Shown here: one piece after another, positions 56,941 through 64,000 of the stretch | Layout of the letters: each line of letters begins with the position of its first letter | Position numbering within the stretch: the stretch's first letter is position 1 | NCBI GenBank assembly: GCA_028571685.1 | Contig: CM053154.1 | Location: 16,276,001 to 16,340,000 of the forward strand | Length of the DNA stretch: 64,000 nt | From: Heterohyrax brucei | Lineage: Eukaryota > Chordata > Mammalia > Hyracoidea > Procaviidae | Direction: 5' to 3' | The notes under the pieces: generated by a model | Database searches by the model: none | Told to the model about the DNA's origin: nothing | The model's input: the letters and a program-made list of their open reading frames with translations, nothing else | Translations under genes and position numbers: made by a program

Positions 56941-58071
56941 CTAGTGGGGTGAGGAGAATGCAGTCATTTATTTTACTACAAAGAAGTAAAGAAGAGACCG
57001 ACTACTAAGAAATGATTGCACATAACATGTTTTATTCTTGAGGCTGATTTATAGAAGGAAAACGTCATGGGAATGCATTCAGTTGGAAGAGAGAATTAAA
57101 AAGAAATGTGGTTTTTGTCATTTTGGGTAATTCAGCATGCCACATTGCCCAGCAATCTGGGAGGTGGTGTGGCTGGCGGGTGGTGGCTGCTGTGTACCTT
57201 TGATGTGGTGAACCTGTCAGTACAGAGGCCTCAGTGAAGCAGCTCAGTCAGAATGAGATGCTGCGTGTACCGCTTTAAGGGACAAAGCCAGGACCATGTT
57301 CTAGCTTCGGGCCAATTAAGCCTAAAATAAATTCCTCTGCTGCCAGTAGTAACGATCACACAAGCGGTGCTGCAGCCCAGTGCAGGCGGCAAAGGCTGCT
57401 GGACGTGCCCTGGTAATTGGGCTGCTGTTCCTGCTCACCCAACACAGCTTCCCTAATGACCAGGGGGCTGCCTGTTTGTTAAGAAGCATTTGCAAAGCCC
57501 GCACTCTCAGAAAGGCAATCAACAAGCTCACAAGTTGGTTCCCCCTGGAGGCCATTTGCTGGACAAGCATGCTGGATTTTTCTACCACATCTAGGGGCAC
57601 AAGCAGGAAAGCAGAGAGGAAGCATCAAAGAAGCCAGAGCTGAGAATTGTCCCACCACTGCCAACTGTAGCCTCAAATAAGGCAGGAAAAAGTCATGGAT
57701 TTTTCACCAAGAAAACCACAAGCTCAGCACTGGAGCGAAAACAGTTATTCCTGAAACCCACAGGTTGCAGATACATGAACTTTCCTCGCAGTGGAGAGAG
57801 ATTCCAAATGGCTTATCGGTTCAAAGAGATTGACTTGGGTAAGGCTGTTTGAAGATACTTCGTAAGTGGATCCGATGCATAGTTTTGCAGTTACACAGCT
57901 GTTGGCTAGCTAGAGATCTTCATCTATGTGGTTCCACAAGTGGTCCCGTGTGCCTACTATGTGTTGACGAAGAACAGCATGTCTGCCCCTGGCAAGAAAC
58001 AAGCTCCTAGGAGTTGACCATGCTGGGTGGGGTCACACGTGCACCAAGTATCTGAACTGATGGTGGCGGCA
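56941..58071. other. Single-copy DNA, candidate conserved block at 57000-57720
   Basis: Repeat-free. GGGCCAATTAAGCCTAAAAT (57309) and CCTGGTAATTGGGCTGCTGT (57409) contain homeodomain-type AATTA cores set in otherwise balanced-composition DNA. Overlapping frames on both strands (57322-57676) are unrecognised. Confidence 0.33.
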
Positions 58072-58272
58072 CTTGTTTACCATTGAGTTGTTTTGACTCA
58101 AAGTGACTCATGCAGCAGAGCAGAATTGACCCCACGTGTTTTCTTGGCTGTAATCTTTATGGGAGCAGATCACCAGGTCTTTCTCCCTCAGAACTGCTGG
58201 GTAGATTCACACTGCCAATCTTCTGGACAGCAGCTGAGTGCTTAACTCTGTGTACCACCATGACTCCCAAGG
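58072..58272 (-). mobile_element. AfroSINE, long form
   Basis: CCATTGAGTTGTTTTGACTC, central GTAATCTTTATGGGAGCAGA, and head CTTCTGGACAGCAGCTGAGT. Confidence 0.85.
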
Positions 58273-58797
58273 GTCTGAACAGCTGTTCTCAGCTCCAAAC
58301 AACACCGGCTACCTCTTCCTCTCAGCTTTCATGTCTGAGGTTGGGATCCAGATCTCCATATTGTTAAGAAGCTTCCCGGGTAATAGTGCAGGTGGGCACC
58401 AAGCTGATCCAGTCATTCCATTGTCCAGCTGAGGAAGCAGAGGGCTAGCTGGGCAACTTTCCGGAGATCCTTTTGCTCGTTGCACCACACAAATATCTTA
58501 TTTTCTCATAAAAATTAATATAAAAAAATTGCTCTTTCTCACATTCAACCTGGTTGTTATCTGTGCCCCTGTGATATCTGCCCTTGCCCCAACCACTGCG
58601 AATAGTGACCTCTTGCCAAGTGCCAGCCAAGTGCCATCGAGTCGGGACCTCTTAGGAACTGTTAAATTGCTCTTCAAAGCCTCCCTTCCCTTCCCTACCC
58701 GCTGAGGGAGAGACGGCTGCTTCCCTGTCCACTGTATCAGTGCTTGCCTTCACTTGCCTTCACAGCTGTACCTCTAAGATGCCCTGTGGCTTGGATC
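58273..58797. other. Single-copy stretch
   Basis: No repeat or gene is recognised. Confidence 0.4.
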
Positions 58798-59212
58798 TCG
58801 TTATGGTAATGAAAGAGTCTCCTTTAGGGTCCCCTGAGAACAAGGCTCTTGGACTTGCTGCTAGCCCAGAGCTGAAACCAGTACGACACCACCTCCTTAG
58901 ATAAAGATCTGACTGGACTATGGGACCTAGAGTAATGTAGGTGGTGTGTGTACTTCTTGGCTTAATGTGTATATAAGGCTGTCCGACTAATTGCTGTCTG
59001 GAGGGGAGAAGAGTGGGTGGAGAGGAGGGGACAAGCGTTGGGTGAGTGGATACCGGAAGTTCAGGGTGGAAGAGAAGAGCATGCTGTCACAGGGTGAGGA
59101 GAGCAGATAGGGGTACATAGAGGCAGGTACTCAGGGTTGTATATGGCAAATTGACTTGCATTGTAAGCTTTCACTTAATCCCAATAAGAATAAAATGTTT
59201 TTTTTTAAAAAG
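58798..59212 (+). mobile_element. L1 3' UTR fragment
   Basis: GGGTCCCCTGAGAACAAGGC at the left, GTATATAAGGCTGTCCGACT in the middle and AAGCTTTCACTTAATCCCAA near the 3' end, followed by an A-rich/T-run end. It corresponds to the 3' UTR of the minus L1 at 45.5 kb. The TATATAAGG is part of the element, not a promoter. Confidence 0.85.
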
Positions 59213-59214
59213 TC

Positions 59215-59405
59215 TGCCTAAGAGTTGATATTTGCAAAGCCTTTCTATGTGATGATGCACACACAGTATCGCTTCAATTAATCCTCGCTCCAGAACTGGT
59301 AGCTAAGCATCATAGGTACCCATGTTGCAGAAAGGAAAACAAAGACCTAGCAAGATCATTTACTCTTCCAATGTTTCACAGCCGTCTCAGCCCAGAATCA
59401 GAGAT
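59215..59405 (+). mobile_element. MIR fragment
   Basis: CTTCAATTAATCCTCGCTCC and GTTGCAGAAAGGAAAACAAA, then CTAGCAAGATCATTTACTCT. Confidence 0.55.
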
Positions 59406-59469
59406 GCTGCCGCGGATAGTCATATATCCTTCTTTGAAAAGAACAACAGAAATAACATTGAGTTGCTGT

Positions 59470-59650
59470 TCACCAGACTCCAAGTTAAACATCATTGACA
59501 TTATTTCATGTAATCCTGAGAAGGCTGTAGGCAGTAGACACAGTCTTTCTTGGTATAAAGGTGGAAACTGAGGCCCAGAGAGGTTAAGACACGTTCCTGT
59601 GCTCACAGACTGCTAAGAGTAGAACTGGAAGTTGAACTAGATGCTTCCTC
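59470..59650 (+). mobile_element. MIR
   Basis: ATTTCATGTAATCCTGAGAA, GTGGAAACTGAGGCCCAGAG, then AGGTTAAGACACGTTCCTGT. The core is well preserved. Confidence 0.85.
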
Positions 59651-59827
59651 TCCCACCCCATTCCAGTCCCCACTGGCGGTGAGTTCTCAACCTACAGACA
59701 GGCAGTGCCTGTCTCTTTCCTGCCTCTTAAACATCACTTTAAAAAAGAAAAAGTATCTCACTGACGGTCACCTCCAATGCTGGGAGGCGAGATGGGAAGG
59801 GAGAGAAGAAAGGAGACCGTGTTCAGC

Positions 59828-60255
59828 TGTGCTGTGGATTGAATTGCGTCCTGCAGAGCCATGACCTCTGCGCTGGTAGATGTGACCTTGTCTGAGGAAA
59901 CAGGATTTTCTTCTGTCGATGTTATCGGTTAAATTAATGAAGTCTTAATAGAGGAGAGTGGGTCCCAATCCTAATCCTTATGAGTGACATCTTACAAAAA
60001 AGGACAGACAGAAGGAGAGGCACATGAAGGGAAAGACAGTGTGGGAGGATTTGTCCACAAGCCAAGAGATGCCTGGGGCTGCCAGAAACGGAAAGAGGCA
60101 AGAAGGCATCTTTCCCTGCCACTGATGGAGACAGCACAGCCCCCTCAATGCCCTGAAGTCGGACTTCCAGCCTCTGAAACTGTGAAGACATAAATTTTCT
60201 TCTTCACAGCTGTCCGCTTTGTGCTCTTCTATTACGGCAGCTGAGGACACAGGAC
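59828..60255 (+). mobile_element. MLT/MST-type MaLR LTR
   Basis: TGTGGATTGAATTGCGTCCT start, AATCCTTATGAGTGACATCT in the middle, and GAAACTGTGAAGACATAAAT plus GGCAGCTGAGGACACA at the end. The order matches ERVL-MaLR LTRs. Confidence 0.8.
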
Positions 60256-60449
60256 AAGCTTATTTCAATGGGAAGAAGGGCTGAGTTGCAGGGCTCTGTT
60301 TCCTCTGTGAACTCCATCTTCCCTCACATCTGCCTCCTGGCAGCAGAGGGTGGCCCCTGCAAGGTGGGACCCAAGACAGGGTTGTGCCCATAGCTGTTGA
60401 CTGCAACGTGAGGTACCGGTGTCTTACTGCTCCTGATGCTAGAGTACTT

Positions 60450-60850
60450 GTCTTAGTGTCCTTAGTACCACTGTAACAGATTTCCACAACGCAGGTGGCT
60501 CTATAGGGCAGAAATTTATTATGACAATTCTGGAGGCTAGAAGTCCCAATCAGGGTGTTACTGTGGCAAATCTTTCTGAGGCTTTCAGAGAGGAACGGCT
60601 CTTAGCTTCCGGTAGCTGCTGGCAAATTTTGGCCTTTCTTTGCTGCTTATAGCTGTCTCTGCTTTTTTCGTCACCCGGTACCTGTCTTCCCCCTGAAGTG
60701 ACTCTGTTTCTCTGTTTCTCTCTCCATCCTCTCCTTTTCTAAGGCACCACAGAGAGGAAATCAGGTCCCACTCCATTCCTGTATGACCTCATTAACTTCA
60801 TTAACTGATAACATCTGCACGAAAAACCTATTTCCCCTGACAACATCGAG
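60450..60850 (-). mobile_element. MaLR-type LTR fragment, opposite orientation
   Basis: TTAGTACCACTGTAACAGAT and TTATTATGACAATTCTGGAG are the complement of an LTR 3' end. The right edge TGACCTCATTAACTTCATTA is in mid-LTR, so the 5' part is missing. Confidence 0.7.
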
Positions 60851-61217
60851 TCAAAAACCGCATTTGTTAGGAGAATTCATAGGGAGAGGAAAAAAAGTTT
60901 TCATAGGAATAAATATGTTTTTTTTTTTTATTAAAACTCAAAACTTGCCAAGTGTGCGGAGCTCACTGTCTGATTGTCATCCACAGGGAATTTGAAAATC
61001 GGGAAGAAAATAATGCACTTAGGAGAAACGTGCTGATTCAGGGAAAAACACAGTGGAGCTGCGTGGAGGGGCTGGGAGGCTGGTCATTACTGACGGCGGA
61101 TGGAAGGTGCCAGCAATCAGAACATCACTGGGGAGGCTGAGAGGGCGAGGGCGGGGGCTCGGAGGGGAGAAGGGCGTCTCCGCTGGGTTCTCCGGAGAAG
61201 CAAAGCCAGTGAAGCCC
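60851..61217. other. Single-copy stretch
   Basis: No repeat or gene is recognised. Overlapping frames at 61019-61360 on both strands are partly carried by the GC-rich and CA-rich composition. Confidence 0.4.
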
Positions 61218-61274
61218 ATGTGTATACAGATGTATACATACATGTACATACACACTCACACCCACATCCCCCCA
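61218..61274. repeat. (TACA)n/(CA)n-rich simple sequence
   Basis: Imperfect GTATACA, TACATACA and CACACTCACAC units next to the mariner derivative. Confidence 0.8.
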
Positions 61275-61276
61275 CA

Positions 61277-61830
61277 CAAGGTCTGACAGTTAAGTCTATC
61301 AACTTAATTGTTCTTGGTGCTACATACTTCACTGCCGAATGTCACTACGATCACCTTTGAAGTACTCCCCTTGGGAAGCTAGGCACCGAGGCCAGCACCT
61401 AGTCCGCCCTTCAGAGCAATTTTCTGGGATGGCCATTGCACACAGTGGCCTGGTGGCACGTTTGCCAGGTGAACTATATAGTTGTCTGGGAGGCAGCTTT
61501 TAGCCAGTAAACAAATAACTGTGTTGGAATATCTCCCCAACTCACGTATACTGGCCCCCAGTGGCTTTTTCTTTTTTACCTGAAGATGAAAGAACTATTG
61601 AAAGGAAGATATTTTGATAACATTCAGGACATCAAGGGTAATACAACAATAGCTCCAATGGCCATTTCAGAAAAAAAGTTCCAAAATTGCTTTGAAGAGT
61701 GGACTAGGCACTGGCCTTGGTGCATAGTGTCCCGGGACGAGTACTTCAAAAGTGACCATAGTGATAGTCAACAATGAGGTACGTAGTACTTTTTCTAGGG
61801 TGAGTTTGCATATTTGACTGGCAGTCCCTG
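61277..61830. mobile_element. Fold-back mariner derivative, copy 2
   Basis: A 554-bp element with TA at 61831-61832 on the right and CA in place of TA on the left. The left arm (61277-61440) is the inverse complement of the right arm (about 61650-61830). The right arm and centre read in plus sense as the mariner transposase C-terminus (61586-61777), with MKELLKGRYFDNIQDIKGN and a tail ending DEYFKSDHSDSQQ. It has the same unusual layout as 7464-8022. Confidence 0.85.
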
Positions 61831-61832
61831 TA

Positions 61833-61962
61833 TAACCAAAGCCATTATTGTCAAGTCAATTCCAAGTCATGGAGACCTTATCAGAGAGAACAGAACTGTT
61901 CTACAGGGTTTCCAAGGAGCAACTGGTGGATCCGAACTGTTAGCCTTCTGGTTTACAGGTAA
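61833..61962 (-). mobile_element. AfroSINE, short form, 5' part missing
   Basis: AACCAAAGCCATTATTGTCA directly follows the TA at the mariner edge. GGTGGATCCGAACTGTTAGC is the head remnant and the end is truncated. Confidence 0.85.
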
Positions 61963-61989
61963 ATGGATAATCACAGTGCCAGCAAGAAC

Positions 61990-62046
61990 ATTTTGTATAT
62001 ATATGTATATGCATACACACACACACACACACATATATATATGCAT
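61990..62046. repeat. (TA)n(CA)n(TA)n microsatellite
   Basis: TATATATATG, then ACACACACACACACAC, then ATATATATAT. Confidence 0.95.
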
Positions 62047-62047
62047 T

Positions 62048-62582
62048 GAAAGAGAGATTTATCTCAAGAAAATGGTTCACCCAGTTGTAGAGGCTGCCAA
62101 GTCCCAAGTCCATAAGTCAAGCATCACACCAGAGGCTTCTTCTGACTCACAGAGCAGCAGGGACTGATGCACCCAAAATTGGCAGGTTAGGTGGGAAGCT
62201 GCTGACTCATGGGCCATGGAGGCCAACAAATCCAAGATCAGCAGGTAAGGCAGCAGGACACTGGCTCACGGGCTGCAGAGGCTGATGCATCCCAAGAGCA
62301 ACAGGCAATGTGGCTGGCAGCTGCGTCAAGTCCCAAGAACTGGAGGTCAGATGATGAGACACTAGATGCAGGATTCAGAACAAGCAAGCTTTGCAGAAAA
62401 ATCCATATAAATATTGGATGCAGGCCGCACCCCTAAGGAAATTCCCCCTACAACTGATGGGCTAATCACATCACAGAGAATGACTAGATCATGACATAAC
62501 TGCTGAATTCATCATTACAAAGCTGCGAAACCACTGAGAATCATGGCCCAGCCAAGCTGATACCCAACCTTAACCATCACAG
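62048..62582 (-). mobile_element. ERV-type LTR, minus strand, family unnamed
   Basis: The left edge AGAGAGATTTATCTCAAGAA and the right edge CCAGCCAAGCTGATACCCAA then AACCATCACA are the complement of a TGTGATGGTT start and a matching 3' end. The layout fits a solo LTR. An internal segment (62150-62300) has a GCTGCAGAGG/GATGCATCC-type motif repeated about three times. Confidence 0.6.
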
Positions 62583-62767
62583 ATGGCAGTCAACCCCTTC
62601 CTTGTGTCCACCTGGCTCCTTTCTTTCTCCCATCCCTCTTTCTTGTGGTATCCTGGAGCCGAGCAGCTCGAATCTGTGAACTTCTTGCCCCCAAATGAGC
62701 CAGAGGCAGAGTCAAACCACCAAGGTTTGCAATCAGATCGCTAGTTCTACTCAGAACAGAGGAGTCA

Positions 62768-62945
62768 CTGGGTGCCACAAATGGTTGAGTGCTTGACTGC
62801 TATCTAAAGTTAGGTTGGCAGTTCAAATCCACCCAGAAGTGGCTCAGAAGAGAGACCTCGAGATTTACTTAAAAAAAAAAATCAGCACAGCTCTGCTCGG
62901 ACACACATGAGATTGCTGAGTCAGGGTTGGTTCCACAGCAACAGG
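62768..62945 (+). mobile_element. AfroSINE, long form
   Basis: GGGTGCCACAAATGGTTGAG head, TTGGCAGTTCAAATCCACCC, and a central block interrupted by an A11 run at about 62871-62881. Confidence 0.8.
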
Positions 62946-63002
62946 TCACCCAGGTCAGAAGAGCTCAGCACCCCAGGTGAGGCACCAGGTGAGGTGTGCA
63001 TC

Positions 63003-63168
63003 ACCAAACCAAAACCCATTGCTGTGGAGTCAACTGCAACACATAGAAACCCTATAGGCCAGAGCAGACCTGCTCCAGAGAATTTCTAAGGAGCTTCTGG
63101 CAGATGCAAACCATCAAACTTTTGGTTAGCAGATGTAGCACTTAACTACTACACCACCAGCATTTCAG
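63003..63168 (-). mobile_element. AfroSINE, short form
   Basis: CAAACCAAAACCCATTGCTG at the left, CACTTAACTACTACACCACC at the right. Confidence 0.9.
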
Positions 63169-63171
63169 AAT

Positions 63172-63310
63172 ATTGCAGGTGGGCTCAGATTCCATCTCTG
63201 CCACTCACTTTGTAACTTGAGCCACAGCTTTATCTCTCCAACCCTGCATTTCCTCCTTTTTTGCCATTTCTCACAGGTTGCTGTGAGGTTAAAATCGCAA
63301 AATATGAGGG
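63172..63310 (+). mobile_element. MIR fragment
   Basis: GGCTCAGATTCCATCTCTGC, CACTCACTTTGTAACTTGAG and GGTTGCTGTGAGGTTAAAAT follow the MIR 5' to middle part. Confidence 0.7.
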
Positions 63311-63469
63311 CTTCGACCCAGCTAGTGGGCATTCTAGGCATTTCATGTCCATTCATTCATTCTTCCATTCATAATTGGCTTCCTTTATGTTTCCCATAGA
63401 GCCCAGGACGGTGCCTTACATACAAGAATTGCTAAATAAAAATGTCTCATAGCGAACTGATCAGACAGA

Positions 63470-63660
63470 AATAAACCAAATCTGTTGACTGCTAACCAGC
63501 AAGTTAGCAGTTTGAATTCACTGTCCTCGCCAAGGAAGAAATAAGTGGAATTCTGCTTCCATAAAGATCTACACACTGGAACACTCCATGGGGCAGTTCT
63601 ACTCTGTCCTATACTGTCACTGTAAGTCATAATTGACTTGATAGCAGTGGGTTAAATCTG
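63470..63660 (+). mobile_element. AfroSINE, long form
   Basis: CTGACTGCTAACCAGCAAGT-like head, GTTAGCAGTTTGAATTCACT, and a central block with TAAGTGGAATTCTGCTTCCA. The tail is at AGCAGTGGGTT. Confidence 0.85.
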
Positions 63661-64000
63661 TAAGGAAGCAGAATGACCCATCTCTCTCCCACATTTGCAG
63701 ATCAGGACACCCTTAAACCAGGGCGGACTGGAGGTGTTCTAAACGACTGCAGACTAAGCAACTATCAGACATTTTAAGAAAACAAGTCTGACACCATAGT
63801 GTCCCTGCCTTCATCTGAAGTGATACACATTAAAGGTGGTATTTTACTGTTCGGTTTCCATCTTTGATTGATTAGACAGGAGGCATGCATTGGCACCTCT
63901 GGGCACTTCTCCCTCCTTGGTGGCACTAATCTCCCCCCTCCTACCCCCGCCTTGCCAGGGTTCCAGTCCTACGGAAACCAAGGCTGAGTCCCCGTGTACC
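63661..64000. other. Single-copy stretch at the window edge
   Basis: No repeat or gene is recognised in the last 340 bp. Confidence 0.4.

Noticed and set aside
58970-59010. TATATAAGG as a promoter TATA box
   Set aside because: It is part of the L1 3' UTR fragment at 58798-59212.

Overview
The window looks like gene-poor nuclear DNA from an afrotherian mammal, most likely a paenungulate and probably an elephant. The main evidence is the interspersed repeats. About 35 copies of one tRNA-derived SINE match AfroSINE. They occur both as a long form (roughly 200 bp) and as a short form lacking the central block, and the short form is known from hyrax, elephant and sea cows. They sit among L1 elements with one shared 3' UTR family, RTE (BovB-like) LINEs, mariner elements, MaLR-like LTRs, and older mammalian repeats (MIR, L2, MER5A-type hAT). 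The species call comes from recalled repeat families, not from a database match.

I found no protein-coding gene, exon series, rRNA or genuine tRNA that I can defend. The recognisable coding remnants belong to transposons: L1 ORF2 on the minus strand at about 36.8-39.6 kb and again at 46.4-47.6 kb, an RTE polyprotein on the minus strand at 11.9-15.65 kb, and a mariner transposase on the minus strand at 13.6-15.1 kb. All are broken by stops or frameshifts. Other open frames are short and are expected by chance.

Layout. 0-11 kb: repeat-poor AT-rich DNA with an L1 3' end (2.75-4.17 kb), a palindromic mariner derivative (7.46-8.02 kb) and a long inverted repeat (9.19-9.99 kb). 11.4-16.1 kb: a four-level nest, with a MER5A-like element split by an old L1, split by an RTE, split by a mariner. 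16-36 kb: mostly single-copy DNA with scattered SINEs, LTRs, an RTE split by an LTR, and a perfect 7-bp tandem repeat at 34.95-35.04 kb. 36-39.6 kb: a 5'-truncated L1. 42-43.2 kb: the longest compositionally distinct, repeat-free and relatively CpG-rich block. 45.5-47.6 kb: a second L1. 48-64 kb: SINEs, LTRs, MIRs, a second palindromic mariner (61.28-61.83 kb) and several candidate conserved noncoding blocks.

The most interesting items are structural. Two copies of the same fold-back mariner derivative carry inverted ends copied from the transposase 3' region. The parental-type mariner carries an inverted copy of its own helix-turn-helix segment near its C-terminal end. A separate inverted repeat of about 226 bp spans an L1 junction. 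The function of the single-copy blocks cannot be decided from sequence alone; alignment to other mammals would settle which are conserved enhancers.
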